A DNA stretch of 64,000 nt, taken from the NCBI RefSeq assembly GCF_000766795.1, contig NZ_JPDS01000002.1, positions 1,059,001 to 1,123,000 on the forward strand, read 5' to 3'. The translations under genes and the position numbers were made by a program. The notes beneath the pieces were generated by a model, which saw nothing but the letters and a program-made list of their open reading frames with translations, had not been told where the DNA came from and did no database searches. This document shows positions 17,000 through 26,255 of this stretch, in pieces; position 1 is the stretch's first letter; every line of letters begins with the position of its first letter. Source of the stretch: Polaribacter sp. Hel1_85. Lineage in GTDB: Bacteria; Bacteroidota; Bacteroidia; Flavobacteriales; Flavobacteriaceae.

Positions 17000-18571
17000 G
17001 TGAGGAGAATTTTTGAAAAAAGCACATCTGTTGTCGCTTTAATATTGATATTTACAGCTGTTATTTCTTGTGAAAAGGATTTTACAGATATTGGTTCAGG
17101 TATTATTAGTAATACAAAGTTTGACACAAGTAGTTTACTTGTTGATATTGAGATTGAAAATAGCCCTATTGTTAGTGTTAAATCAGATAATATTTCTGCA
17201 GAACCTGGACAATATTTATTAGGAGTTCATGCAAGTGATGATTATGAAAAAATAGAAGCTTCTATTGTTTCTCAATTAGCTATTAGTACAGCGCTTCAAG
17301 TTGTTGATGATGCAAATGTGTATGATTCTGATACTACTGTTGTGACAAAAGTAGATACTGTTTTTTTAAGATTACCATATCAGGTAACGTTAAATGATGA
17401 TGGAGATGCATATGAATTAGATTCTATAATTGGTAATCAATCTAAGGCTTTTAATTTAAATATATACCAAACAAGTACTTACTTAAGTAGATTAGATCCA
17501 ACAGATCCGTCAAAAGTTAATAGTTATAGTTCAAATGATGTTGATGTGTTTGAAAAAACAGGAAGTGAACTAAATGTTACTACAGATTTTAAGTTTTTAC
17601 CAGCATTAACTGATTCTATTCTAGTTAAAAGGTGGTTAAGTAATGGTGCATTGGCAACAATAGATACTGTTACTTATACAAGTTCTACAACATCTACAAT
17701 TCCTCTTCCTTTTGCTGTAATTCCTTTAAAAGAAGATAAAATAAAAGAATTATTTTTAGATAAATATGAGTCAGCAGAATTTGATTCTCAAGATGCATTT
17801 AACAACTATTTTAGAGGAGTTATTTTGGAAGCAACAGGAAATGAAGGATCTTTAATTTCTCTTAATTTTAGTGGTACAGTTAAACCTTCAATAGAAGTTT
17901 ATTATACAAATTCGGTTGTTGCAGGAGGAGTCGTTATAGATACAATTCATAAAAATGATAGTTTTTTATTATCAGGAATACGAACAAGTACTTATAAAAT
18001 GGAAGATAAAGTATACCCTGTAAATAATCAGGTTATTTTACAAGGAGCTGCAGGTAGTGAAGCTACAATAAAACTTTTTGGAGCCGACTCTGATGGAGAT
18101 GGATTAGCAGATAAGATAGATGAGTTAAGAGATGATTTATTAATAAACGATGCTTCTTTAACTTTTTATGTGAATGAAGAAGTAGATATTACTGCAATAC
18201 CTTATCAGTTATTTTTGTATAAAAGTGATGAAACAAGTTTTAGCCATATAAAAGATGCTATTAGTGAGGGGTTTACCTCTTTTGGAGGGCTATTAGAAGA
18301 GGATGAAGATGGAAATAAAAGATATACATTTAAAATAACCGATTATATCTCAGATATTTTAAGTGGAGAAACAGGTTACTCATTAAATACAAAATTAAGA
18401 CTTAAAGTGATTAATAAATCTACCGATTTAAAATCTTTTGTATCTATTTCAGATACAATTCATAAGAATTACAGTTGGAACCCTAAAGCTGTAACTCTTT
18501 TTAATCATTCTGATATAAATGGAAATAAAAAAGCTGAGTTAAAGATATCTTACTCAGAGAAAAAGAATTAA
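17000..18571 (+). CDS. DUF4270 family lipoprotein
   Basis: A lipoprotein of about 523 residues. I chose the GTG at 17000 (MRRIFEKSTSVVALILIF, then lipobox AVISCEKD) over an upstream in-frame TTG at 16976 that would overlap the previous gene. The body is beta-rich with repeated Asp/Ser stretches, an acidic DSDGDGLADKIDELRDD segment resembling a calcium-binding loop, and a C-terminal TLFNHSDINGNKKAELKISY. This matches DUF4270, found beside glmS in Flavobacteriaceae. Function unknown; outer-membrane or surface location inferred. Confidence 0.75.
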   Translation: MRRIFEKSTSVVALILIFTAVISCEKDFTDIGSGIISNTKFDTSSLLVDIEIENSPIVSVKSDNISAEPGQYLLGVHASDDYEKIEASIVSQLAISTALQVVDDANVYDSDTTVVTKVDTVFLRLPYQVTLNDDGDAYELDSIIGNQSKAFNLNIYQTSTYLSRLDPTDPSKVNSYSSNDVDVFEKTGSELNVTTDFKFLPALTDSILVKRWLSNGALATIDTVTYTSSTTSTIPLPFAVIPLKEDKIKELFLDKYESAEFDSQDAFNNYFRGVILEATGNEGSLISLNFSGTVKPSIEVYYTNSVVAGGVVIDTIHKNDSFLLSGIRTSTYKMEDKVYPVNNQVILQGAAGSEATIKLFGADSDGDGLADKIDELRDDLLINDASLTFYVNEEVDITAIPYQLFLYKSDETSFSHIKDAISEGFTSFGGLLEEDEDGNKRYTFKITDYISDILSGETGYSLNTKLRLKVINKSTDLKSFVSISDTIHKNYSWNPKAVTLFNHSDINGNKKAELKISYSEKKN

Positions 18572-18590
18572 TGAATAAAAAATAATTGTT

Positions 18591-20447
18591 ATGTGTGGAA
18601 TAACTGGTTATATAGGTTTTAGAGAAGCATACCCAATTGTAATAAATGGGTTAAAAAGATTAGAGTATCGTGGATACGATAGTGCTGGGGTAATGATGTA
18701 TGATGGTAAAGAAATACAGCTTTCTAAAACGAAAGGTAAAGTTTCTGATCTAGAAGAAATAACTAATAAAGAAGAACAAAGAAAAAAAGGAAGTATAGGA
18801 ATTGGGCATACACGTTGGGCTACTCATGGAGTTCCAAATGATGTTAATTCTCATCCACACATTTCTCAATCAGGAGATCTAGTAATAGTTCATAATGGTA
18901 TCATTGAAAATTATGATACTTTAAGAAAAGAATTAATTTCTAGAGGGTATGTTTTTAAAAGTGATACAGATACAGAAGTTCTTGTAAATTTAATTGAAGA
19001 AGTAAAAAAACAAGAAAATTGTAAGCTTGGTAAAGCCGTTCAATTGGCTTTAAACAATGTAATAGGTGCATATGCTATTGCTGTTTTTGATAAAACAAAA
19101 CCAAATGAAATAGTTGTAGCTCGTTTAGGAAGCCCTATTGCAATTGGAGTAGGAAAAGATAATGAAGAGTTTTTTATTGCTTCGGATGCTTCACCTTTTA
19201 TAGAGTATACTAAAGATGCTATTTATTTAGAAGATGAAGAATTAGCTATTATTAAGATTGGTAAAAACATAAAAGTTCGTAAAATTAAAGACGATACTAT
19301 GGTTGATACTAATGTTCAGAAGCTTAAATTAAGTTTAGAACAAATAGAAAAAGGTGGTTATGAGCATTTCATGTTAAAAGAAATTCATGAACAACCAAAA
19401 GCTATTATAGATACTTATAGAGGAAGAATGTTACCTGACGAAGGGATTATTAAAATGTCTGGTATAGATGACAATCTTAATAAATTTTTGAATGCAAATA
19501 GAATTATAATTATTGCTTGTGGTACTTCTTGGCATGCTGGTTTAGTTGGAGAGTATTTAATTGAAGATATGGCTCGTATTCCTGTTGAGGTTGAATATGC
19601 ATCAGAATTTAGATACAGAAACCCAATTATTACTCCAAATGATGTTGTTATTGCTATTTCTCAATCAGGGGAAACTGCAGATACATTAGCAGCTATAAAA
19701 TTAGCAAAATCTAAAGGAGCTTTTGTTTTTGGAATTTGTAATGTGGTGGGCTCATCAATTGCGAGAGAAACTCATGCTGGAGCTTATACTCATGCAGGGC
19801 CAGAAATTGGAGTAGCATCTACCAAAGCATTTACAACACAAATAACTGTACTTACATTAATATCTCTAAAATTAGCAAAATCAAAGGGTACATTATCAAA
19901 TTCTGCTTTTAGGATGTATTTACAAAAAATGCAATTAATTCCAGCAAAAGTAGAAGCACTTTTAAAGATTGATGAGAGAGTTAAAGAAATAGCAGCTGTA
20001 TATAAAGATGCAAAAAATTGCCTGTATTTAGGAAGAGGATTTAACTTCCCTGTTGCTTTGGAAGGAGCTTTAAAACTGAAAGAAATTTCTTATATACATG
20101 CAGAAGGTTATCCTGCTGCAGAAATGAAGCATGGACCAATTGCTTTAATTGATGAGAATATGCCAATTTTTGTTATTGCTACAAATAAAGGTCATTATGA
20201 AAAAGTAGTTAGTAATATTCAAGAAATAAAGTCTAGAGCAGGTAAGATAATTGCGATTGTTACAGAAGGTGATACACAAGTAAAAGAAATTGCAGATCAT
20301 GTAATTGAAATACCTGAAACAGAAGAAGCATTAACTCCACTGTTAACTACTATTCCTTTTCAATTATTATCATATCATATTGCTGTAATGTTGAATAAGA
20401 ACGTAGATCAGCCAAGAAATTTAGCAAAATCGGTTACTGTAGAGTAA
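18591..20447 (+). CDS. glmS: Glutamine--fructose-6-phosphate aminotransferase (isomerizing)
   Basis: A 618-residue enzyme making glucosamine-6-phosphate for peptidoglycan and LPS. The N-terminal Ntn glutaminase domain begins MCGITGYIG with nucleophile Cys2, and has HTRWATHG and HNGIIENYD. Two SIS domains follow (IIACGTSWHAG, ISQSGETADTL, STKAFTTQ), and the C-terminus QPRNLAKSVTVE is the usual end. The motif set is complete. No glmS ribozyme is seen upstream, only a 19-base gap from DUF4270. Confidence 0.97.
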   Translation: MCGITGYIGFREAYPIVINGLKRLEYRGYDSAGVMMYDGKEIQLSKTKGKVSDLEEITNKEEQRKKGSIGIGHTRWATHGVPNDVNSHPHISQSGDLVIVHNGIIENYDTLRKELISRGYVFKSDTDTEVLVNLIEEVKKQENCKLGKAVQLALNNVIGAYAIAVFDKTKPNEIVVARLGSPIAIGVGKDNEEFFIASDASPFIEYTKDAIYLEDEELAIIKIGKNIKVRKIKDDTMVDTNVQKLKLSLEQIEKGGYEHFMLKEIHEQPKAIIDTYRGRMLPDEGIIKMSGIDDNLNKFLNANRIIIIACGTSWHAGLVGEYLIEDMARIPVEVEYASEFRYRNPIITPNDVVIAISQSGETADTLAAIKLAKSKGAFVFGICNVVGSSIARETHAGAYTHAGPEIGVASTKAFTTQITVLTLISLKLAKSKGTLSNSAFRMYLQKMQLIPAKVEALLKIDERVKEIAAVYKDAKNCLYLGRGFNFPVALEGALKLKEISYIHAEGYPAAEMKHGPIALIDENMPIFVIATNKGHYEKVVSNIQEIKSRAGKIIAIVTEGDTQVKEIADHVIEIPETEEALTPLLTTIPFQLLSYHIAVMLNKNVDQPRNLAKSVTVE

Positions 20448-20466
20448 TCTTTTGAGGATTTAAAAC

Positions 20467-20499
20467 AAAAAAAATCCAGCTTTAAGCTGGATTTTTTTT
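20467..20499. terminator. Bidirectional terminator between glmS and tonB paralogue 1
   Basis: AATCCAGC and GCTGGATT arms with A- and T-runs on both sides serve the convergent glmS and tonB genes. Confidence 0.88.
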
Positions 20500-20502
20500 G
20501 TT

Positions 20503-21237
20503 TTATGTTCTAACCTCAAATGTGATGGGTATACTATAACTAACACCTACAGGATTTCCTCTTTGTTTTCCTGGTGTCATTTTTGGAAGTGAACTAATTA
20601 TCTTAACTACTTCTTTTTCTAATCTTGGATGTGGGCCTCTAGCTCTAACATTTGCGATGTTACCTTTTTTATTTATTGTAAAAATTACAAATAATTTCTT
20701 TTTTCCTGGTTGTAAACCTAATTCAGTTGCTAAGTTAACATCAAACCTTTTACCAAAATGTTCTGTTACTTTTTTTGTAAAACATTTTTTTAGTTTTGTA
20801 TTATTACCTTTACAACCTGGGTAAACTGGCACTTTTTCAATTAATATAAAAGGAATATCTTCTTCAACTTCTTCGGCTTCTTCAACTTCAATTATATCTT
20901 CAGTATCTATAATAACACCTTCATCTTCATCTGTTTCTGTAGATTCAATTACTGTTTCCTCTATTTCTTTTTCATCTTCTACCACTGTTATTTGTTCAAC
21001 TACTGGAGGTGGTGTGTTTTTTGGCGGTGGTTTTACTTCTTGAATCTCGATAATAGGAATATCTTCTTTCATATCATCAATCATATTTGCTTGACCTAAG
21101 CTTCCAAGGTCACTCCTTTCATATGTTTTGTGCTCAATTAATGTGTATGTAATAAATAGTGTTAATACTAACCCTATTTGTAAGAAAATTTTGCTGTAAT
21201 TTTCTAATTGTTGTTTTGGATTTTTTTTAATTTCCAT
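20503..21237 (-). CDS. Energy transducer TonB, paralogue 1
   Basis: A 244-residue inner-membrane protein coupling proton-motive force to outer-membrane receptors. Order: short cytosolic N-terminus (MEIKKNPKQQLENYSKIF), one transmembrane helix (about residues 18-35), a Pro-rich stretch VKPPPKNTPPPV, a very acidic linker (E/D/V repeats, about residues 75-130), then a TonB C-terminal domain starting VPVYPGCKGN with the Bacteroidota Cys pair (GCKG...KKCF). It is closely related to the copy at 49732 and less so to that at 36238. Confidence 0.88.
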   Translation of the reverse strand: MEIKKNPKQQLENYSKIFLQIGLVLTLFITYTLIEHKTYERSDLGSLGQANMIDDMKEDIPIIEIQEVKPPPKNTPPPVVEQITVVEDEKEIEETVIESTETDEDEGVIIDTEDIIEVEEAEEVEEDIPFILIEKVPVYPGCKGNNTKLKKCFTKKVTEHFGKRFDVNLATELGLQPGKKKLFVIFTINKKGNIANVRARGPHPRLEKEVVKIISSLPKMTPGKQRGNPVGVSYSIPITFEVRT

Positions 21238-21289
21238 TTTGTAACCCTTTTAATGTTTATGATATTAATAATATTACCTAAAATAGTTT

Positions 21290-21328
21290 ATCAGAAATTA
21301 TCAAATTCTTATTAATTCGATTTCTGAT
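21290..21328 (-). promoter_or_regulatory. Inverted repeat upstream of tonB paralogue 1
   Basis: Perfect 9-bp arms ATCAGAAAT (21290-21298) and ATTTCTGAT (21320-21328) lie 53-91 bases upstream of the tonB start, just above a TATTTTAG box. It could be an operator; the long 21-base spacer makes it a weak claim. Confidence 0.25.
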
Positions 21329-21370
21329 TGTAAAATTATATATAACAAGGGCTTTAAAATATGATTTCCA

Positions 21371-21976
21371 TCATACTTTGTCATGTACTTTTGTGGGCTG
21401 ATTGTTATTCCAAAGAGTTAATATGTCTGTAGCTACACTTGCACCACTTCCTGCTGCAATCGAAAACTGACTTCTCCAACCAGCAATTGTTCCACAACAA
21501 TATAAACCTTCTTTTATAAGGTGATTGTTGTTTTTAAGTTGAATTCTATCTTTTATTGGATTTGCTCTTTGATGAGGTTCTATAAAGGTTTCTATGCCTT
21601 TTATTGTAAATGGCTTAGAGTAGTTTAAGGCAATAATTACTATTTTACTGAAGTAAGTATTATTATTTGTTTTTATTTGATATCCTTTTTTATTTTTTAT
21701 AACCGATAAAACTTTTTCGTTTTCTATTTGATGAATATGAGGGTATAAAGATGAAAGTTGTTTTTTTCCTTCTAGTAAAATATTTTTTCCTAAAGTTTTA
21801 GGTGATAACCCTAACACATTATTAAACAATGCATCTTGTAAATGAGAAGATTTTTGATGAGCAATTATTCCAATATTTTTATCAATAGCAAAAGGTTTGT
21901 CTTTTGCAGAGCCTAATATTAAAGCGCATTGCATTCCAGAGACACCACCACCAATAATAAGAACATCAAAATTCAT
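21371..21976 (-). CDS. Short FAD-binding thioredoxin-reductase-like protein
   Basis: A protein of 201 residues starting MNFDVLIIGGGVSGMQCALI. The frame also opens 11 codons earlier, but that would overlap the MarC gene; the ATG at 21976 is 1 base after the MarC stop. It has the N-terminal FAD dinucleotide motif GGGVSG and a C-terminal FAD segment GLYCCGTIAGWRSQ, but lacks the NADPH-binding domain and the CxxC redox pair of thioredoxin reductase (about 310 residues). It is therefore a one-domain FAD protein, and the partner reductant is unknown. Confidence 0.7.
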   Translation of the reverse strand: MNFDVLIIGGGVSGMQCALILGSAKDKPFAIDKNIGIIAHQKSSHLQDALFNNVLGLSPKTLGKNILLEGKKQLSSLYPHIHQIENEKVLSVIKNKKGYQIKTNNNTYFSKIVIIALNYSKPFTIKGIETFIEPHQRANPIKDRIQLKNNNHLIKEGLYCCGTIAGWRSQFSIAAGSGASVATDILTLWNNNQPTKVHDKV

Positions 21977-21977
21977 T

Positions 21978-22565
21978 TTAAATAAAAAGCATTTTAATAT
22001 TTGCTGCAAATAATTTTACAGAAATAGCTAATAAAATTACACCAAATATTTTTCTAATTATTTGAATTCCATTTGGTCCAATAATACGTTCTATTTTAGA
22101 GGATGTTTTTAATACAATATAAATTAAAATAACATTTAATAAAACGGCAATTATAATATTTTCTATATGAAATTCTGCTCTTAAAGAAAGTAAGGTTGTT
22201 AAACTTCCTGGACCCGCAATTAATGGAAAAGCTAAAGGGAAAATCGAAGCTGTAATTGCGTTGACATCATCTTCATTGTCTTTATATAATGTAATTCCTA
22301 AAATCATTTCTAAAGCAATAAAGAATAAGATAAAAGAACCAGCAACAGCAAAAGAATTTACATCAATTCCTATTAGTTTTAATAAACTTTGTCCTAAAAA
22401 TAAAAAAATTATCATAATAAAACCTGCAATCAATGAAGCTTTTTCAGACTGAATATGACCTGCTTTTTTTCGTAAGTCTATAATAATAGGAATATTACCA
22501 ATAACATCAATTACTGCAAACAAAACCATAAAAGCAGTAAATGTTTCTTTAAAATTAAAATTCAT
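21978..22565 (-). CDS. MarC family integral membrane protein
   Basis: A 195-residue protein of the MarC/UPF0056 family with six predicted transmembrane segments: FTAFMVLFAVIDVIGNIPI at the N-terminus, then SFILFFIALEMILGI and SIFPLAFPLIAGPGSLTTLL, a family signature. Physiological substrate unknown. The flavoprotein gene follows after 1 base and so is co-transcribed. Confidence 0.88.
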   Translation of the reverse strand: MNFNFKETFTAFMVLFAVIDVIGNIPIIIDLRKKAGHIQSEKASLIAGFIMIIFLFLGQSLLKLIGIDVNSFAVAGSFILFFIALEMILGITLYKDNEDDVNAITASIFPLAFPLIAGPGSLTTLLSLRAEFHIENIIIAVLLNVILIYIVLKTSSKIERIIGPNGIQIIRKIFGVILLAISVKLFAANIKMLFI

Positions 22566-22637
22566 GAGTTTTTATATATTTTGCAAAATTAGAAAACTTA
22601 GTTTATGTAAACGTAAAGTTATAGAAAAAAATAATAC

Positions 22638-22645
22638 TATTTTTG
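22638..22645 (+). promoter_or_regulatory. -7 box for the DUF3109 gene
   Basis: TATTTTTG 5 bases before the ATG at 22650, predicting a near-leaderless transcript. Confidence 0.5.
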
Positions 22646-22649
22646 CGAC

Positions 22650-23225
22650 ATGTTTCAACTAGGAAAAACTATAGTTTCAGAAGATATTATCGAAAAAGAT
22701 TTTGTTTGCAATTTATCTGCATGTAAAGGTGCTTGCTGTGTAGACGGTGAGGCTGGAGCTCCTTTAGATAAAGAAGAAACTAAAATTTTGGAAGAAATTT
22801 ATCCGAAAGTAAAACCTTTTTTAAGAAAAGAAGGAATTGAGGTAATTGAAAAAGAAGGAACTTGGGTTACAAGTGAGTGGGGAGAATTAGAAACCCCATT
22901 AATTAATGGTGCTGATTGTGCTTATGTTATTTTTGATGAGAAAAAAACTGCTCTTTGTGCTATTGAAGAAGCTTATAATTCTGGTGAAATAGATTGGAAA
23001 AAACCTGTTTCTTGTCATTTATATCCAGTAAGAGTAAAAGATTACAGTGAATTTGCAGCAGTAAATTACCATAAATGGGAAATTTGCGACGATGCTTGTT
23101 CTTTAGGCAAAGAGTTACAAGTGCCAGTTTATAAGTTTGTAAAACAAGCCTTGGTTAGAAAATTTGGAGAAGATTGGTATGAAGAGTTAGAAAAAGTGGC
23201 TCAAAAGCATTTAAGAAATCGGTAA
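22650..23225 (+). CDS. DUF3109 family cysteine-rich protein
   Basis: A 191-residue cytoplasmic protein with the DUF3109 Cys pattern: FVCNLSACKGACCVDGEAG near the N-terminus, NGADCAYV, ALCAIE, SCHLYPVR and EICDDAC later. Such clustered Cys suggest a metal or iron-sulfur site; that is inference. Its 3' end overlaps the convergent histidine kinase by 15 bases. Confidence 0.85.
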   Translation: MFQLGKTIVSEDIIEKDFVCNLSACKGACCVDGEAGAPLDKEETKILEEIYPKVKPFLRKEGIEVIEKEGTWVTSEWGELETPLINGADCAYVIFDEKKTALCAIEEAYNSGEIDWKKPVSCHLYPVRVKDYSEFAAVNYHKWEICDDACSLGKELQVPVYKFVKQALVRKFGEDWYEELEKVAQKHLRNR

Positions 23226-25127
23226 TTTAATAATAATTTTTGTTCCTAAAGCATTGTTGTTTTCATCGACTAAATCTTTATAAATAATAGAATAATCGTT
23301 TCTTAAATTTTTTGAAAAGTTGGTTAACCTTTCATTAGTTAAGTTTATTCCTACAGATTTTCTATTAATAGATTTTTCAGCTTTTATTTTAGCGGAAGCC
23401 TTACGTCCAATTCCATTATCAGAAATATCAATTTGAATATAATCTGAAGATAATTTACTAATTTGAATGGTCATTTTTTTATCCTCTTTTTTCGAAGATA
23501 AACCATGCCATAAAGAATTTTCTAAGAAAGGTTGTAGTACTAAAGGTGGAATTTTTATTGTTTCTAAATTTAAAGATGGATCAGCATTAATTGTAAAGTC
23601 TATCTCATTAGAAAAACGGATATTTTCTATACTCATGTATAGATTCATAGTTTCTATTTCTTCAGCCAAAGTAGTTTCTTGTATAGAAGAAGCCTCTAGT
23701 ATTTTTCGCATTAATTTTGAAAACTTATTTAAGTAAGAAGTTGCCTTTTTCTGGTCATTTTCAATGATATATAACTTAATAGAGTTTAAAGCATTAAACA
23801 TAAAATGAGGATTCATTTGACTTCTTAAAGCATCTTGTTTTAATGAAAGAATTCTTTTCTCATTTTTTAATCCTTTTTGTTTATCAATAGAAAATACAAC
23901 CACAGCAATTAATGCAAAAATACTTAAAGCCATTATCCATAGATTTCTATTTCTTGTAATTTGTAGTTGAGCTATTTCATTTTTTTTTGCTAAATCTTTT
24001 ATTAGGTTTTCACTATGTTCCTTGTCATATTTACTTATTAACTCACTAACATACAGTAAATTACGTTCGTTAAAGGTTTTAGCGTCTTCTTCTTTTGCTT
24101 TTTTATAAAAGGAGTATGCTTTTTTGTAATTTTTTTTCTTGTCGTATAATAAAGCCAAGTTTTCATTAGCTCTAACAACAATAGTATGTACATTAAAATC
24201 TGTGGCTATATTTAAAGCAGTAGTTAAACTATTTTTTGCTTCATCAAGTTTATTTAGGTTTAATTGCGCCAAACCTAATGTGTTATAAGTATTAGAAAGG
24301 TAGTATTTATCTTTTTCTTTTATTGCTATTTGTAAAACTGTATCTACAGTAACAAAAGCTTGTTCATATTTTTTTTGTTTTATTAGAACATTAGCAATGC
24401 TATACCCACAAATTATACTACCAATTTTCGAATTAATTTGATTATTATAACTTAAAGATTTATGATAATTTTGAAGAGCTTTATCTAAATCACCCAATTC
24501 TTCATGTGCATTTCCTATATTTTGATGATTAATTGCAAGGCCAAGTTTATGACCAAGTTCTTTTTGCATAACAATAGATTTGCTAAACTCATTTAGTGCT
24601 AATTTATATTGTTTTAAGGCAATGTAAATATTACCAATGCTGTTTTCAGAAATACTAATGCTCTTTTTAATACTAACTTTAGGGTTTTTAATACGAATAG
24701 CTTTATCTAATGCTTGTTGATGATAATTTAAAGCATTTCTAATATCATCTTGTCTTCTATATACAGAACCTAAAGAGTTTAATATCTTAACTTCAGAAAG
24801 AGTGTCTTTTATTTTGACACTAATGTTTAGAGCTTTTTTATATTGAGAAATAGATTTGTTAAAAAGTGAATGATCTCTATAGTATCTACCCAAAGCATTA
24901 GAGCCATAAAATTGCCCTTGCAAATAAGAATTCTCTTCACTTCTTTTTACTAGTAATTCTAATAACTCCTTGTTTTTTCTCTTTGTTATAAAAACAGAAT
25001 CAATAATATCTAGTGATGAAAATTTATTTCTAACAAGATATTCTATTTGTTCATTTACTTCTTTTTTTTGGGAAAAAGAAACAACACTTAAAATCAAAAA
25101 AATAACAGTAAATAATTTTACTTTCAT
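23211..25127 (-). CDS. TPR sensor histidine kinase of the LytS type
   Basis: A 638-residue membrane kinase. Order: signal peptide (MKVKLFTVIFLILSVVSFS), about eight tetratricopeptide repeats in the periplasm (residues about 50-370), one transmembrane helix (about 394-414), then a cytosolic His_kinase domain with phospho-acceptor His in SQMNPHFMFNALNS and a HATPase domain (LVLQPFLENSLWHGL, ISDNGIGRKAS). This is the Bacteroidota TPR-kinase that pairs with a LytTR regulator. The regulator gene ends 3 bases upstream, so the two form an operon, regulator first. Confidence 0.93.
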   Translation of the reverse strand: MKVKLFTVIFLILSVVSFSQKKEVNEQIEYLVRNKFSSLDIIDSVFITKRKNKELLELLVKRSEENSYLQGQFYGSNALGRYYRDHSLFNKSISQYKKALNISVKIKDTLSEVKILNSLGSVYRRQDDIRNALNYHQQALDKAIRIKNPKVSIKKSISISENSIGNIYIALKQYKLALNEFSKSIVMQKELGHKLGLAINHQNIGNAHEELGDLDKALQNYHKSLSYNNQINSKIGSIICGYSIANVLIKQKKYEQAFVTVDTVLQIAIKEKDKYYLSNTYNTLGLAQLNLNKLDEAKNSLTTALNIATDFNVHTIVVRANENLALLYDKKKNYKKAYSFYKKAKEEDAKTFNERNLLYVSELISKYDKEHSENLIKDLAKKNEIAQLQITRNRNLWIMALSIFALIAVVVFSIDKQKGLKNEKRILSLKQDALRSQMNPHFMFNALNSIKLYIIENDQKKATSYLNKFSKLMRKILEASSIQETTLAEEIETMNLYMSIENIRFSNEIDFTINADPSLNLETIKIPPLVLQPFLENSLWHGLSSKKEDKKMTIQISKLSSDYIQIDISDNGIGRKASAKIKAEKSINRKSVGINLTNERLTNFSKNLRNDYSIIYKDLVDENNNALGTKIIIKLPIS

Positions 25128-25130
25128 GAA

Positions 25131-25865
25131 TTAAAATTTATCTAAAAATTCTGCTTTCTTTTGACGAGAAACAGGGATTTTATGATTGTTTTCTAAAATT
25201 ACATAACCATCTGTTTTATAGAATTCTTTTACTTTTTTTAAGTTGATAATGTAAGAGTTATGTATTCTAAAAAACACTTCATCTGGAAGTAAAGCGTTTA
25301 CTTCTTTGAGCTTTTTAGTAACAACAATTTTTTTAGTATCTATAGTATGGATTGTAGAGTAATTACCATCAGATACAATAAAAAGGATTTCTTTGGGTTC
25401 TAAAAAAATTAGTTTTCCATCGGTATTAATTGTAATTTTTTTGTTGTCTAATTTCTTGTTAAAGTTTAATAATACTTTTTCTACTTTATTAGAATTTAAT
25501 GATCTAAAGTTGTATTTCTTAACTTTTGCAATTGTTTCTTCTAAATCATCAGTATCAATAGGTTTTAATAAATAATCTATGGCATCATTTTTTAATGCTT
25601 TTATAGCGTATTCATTATAAGCAGTTGTAATTACTACAGCAAAATCTCTAGACTTAAGTTTACTTAAAAACTGAAAACCATCCATTGTTGGCATTTCAAT
25701 ATCTAAAAAAAGACAATCAATATTATTTTTAGCCAGATAAATTAAAGCCTTTTCTGGCTCATTAAAAGTGGCAGTTACTTTTATTTGATCACTAAAATTA
25801 GATAATTCCCAAGATAAACCTTGAATAGCTTTTGGCTCATCATCAACAATAACTGATGTTAACAT
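25131..25865 (-). CDS. LytTR family response regulator
   Basis: A 244-residue regulator. The receiver domain begins LTSVIVDDEPKAIQ with the acidic pocket and has the phospho-acceptor Asp in CLFLDIEMPTMDG, then TTAYNEYAIKAL and a Lys in DYLLKPID. The C-terminal LytTR DNA-binding domain runs from KITINTDGKLIF to HKIPVSRQKKAEF. I use the ATG ending at 25865 because the more upstream TTG (25883) lies inside a TATTTTTG promoter box. LytTR proteins bind pairs of 9-bp direct repeats; such sites occur at 25955 and 26256 beside this gene. Confidence 0.93.
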   Translation of the reverse strand: MLTSVIVDDEPKAIQGLSWELSNFSDQIKVTATFNEPEKALIYLAKNNIDCLFLDIEMPTMDGFQFLSKLKSRDFAVVITTAYNEYAIKALKNDAIDYLLKPIDTDDLEETIAKVKKYNFRSLNSNKVEKVLLNFNKKLDNKKITINTDGKLIFLEPKEILFIVSDGNYSTIHTIDTKKIVVTKKLKEVNALLPDEVFFRIHNSYIINLKKVKEFYKTDGYVILENNHKIPVSRQKKAEFLDKF

Positions 25866-25880
25866 AAAAAATATTTTATC

Positions 25881-25888
25881 CAAAAATA
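25881..25888 (-). promoter_or_regulatory. -7 box for the LytTR regulator / kinase operon
   Basis: Minus-strand TATTTTTG, 15 bases upstream of the chosen ATG. It overlaps the alternative TTG start. Confidence 0.5.
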
Positions 25889-25954
25889 CTATAATATTTA
25901 CATTTTGCTTGTTTTAATTAAATAGAAAATACGTGTTGCTTTGTTTTTAATGCA

Positions 25955-25984
25955 ATTTATACAGTTTTTAGGTCCATTTATACA
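25955..25984 (+). promoter_or_regulatory. LytTR-type direct-repeat operator 1
   Basis: ATTTATACA at 25955-25963 and again at 25976-25984, separated by exactly 12 bases, so the repeats recur every 21 bp on one DNA face. This 9-12-9 layout is that of LytTR/AgrA-family sites. It ends 30 bases before the -7 box of predicted sRNA 1, an activator position. Confidence 0.65.
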
Positions 25985-26014
25985 AAAGCTAATTTTTAAA
26001 CACATGTTTCACCT

Positions 26015-26022
26015 TACTTTTG
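26015..26022 (+). promoter_or_regulatory. -7 box of predicted sRNA 1
   Basis: TACTTTTG matches TAnnTTTG. No TTG is found near -33, consistent with dependence on the upstream operator. Transcription should start near 26026-26028. Confidence 0.6.
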
Positions 26023-26026
26023 TAGA

Positions 26027-26140
26027 GCATTTTGGGGGAAATGCAATTTTAAGAAAAAGAATTAAGTTTATTTATTGTTTAACTGTAGGGGGTTAACCAA
26101 TATCTATTAAAAAAGCATCACTAAACAGTGATGCTTTTTT
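26027..26140 (+). ncRNA. Predicted small RNA 1 of a twin pair
   Basis: About 114 nt from the expected start to the terminator T run. Hairpin 1 (26027-26044) has stem GCATTT/AAATGC and loop TGGGGG. Hairpin 2 (26073-26102) has arms TATTG-T-TTAAC and GTTAA-C-CAATA and loop TGTAGGGG. The terminator hairpin closes it. No open reading frame is shared with copy 2 (the only ATG here gives 3 codons), so it is probably non-coding. I do not recognise the family. Confidence 0.7.
26109..26140 (+). terminator. Terminator of predicted sRNA 1
   Basis: GCATCACT (26115-26122), loop AAAC, AGTGATGC (26127-26134), flanked by six A and six T. Confidence 0.88.
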
Positions 26141-26255
26141 AATGCAATCAAATTTAAGTTATTTAGATTTTTTTATTCCTTATAATTCAACAACAATAAG
26201 GTTATTTTATAATAAACAACGATATAATGTTTGCATTTTGTTTGTATTTAATGTA

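Noticed and set aside
18571..18591. glmS ribozyme or leader riboswitch
   Set aside because: Only 19 bases separate DUF4270 from glmS, too short for a ribozyme, and that ribozyme class is not expected in Bacteroidota.
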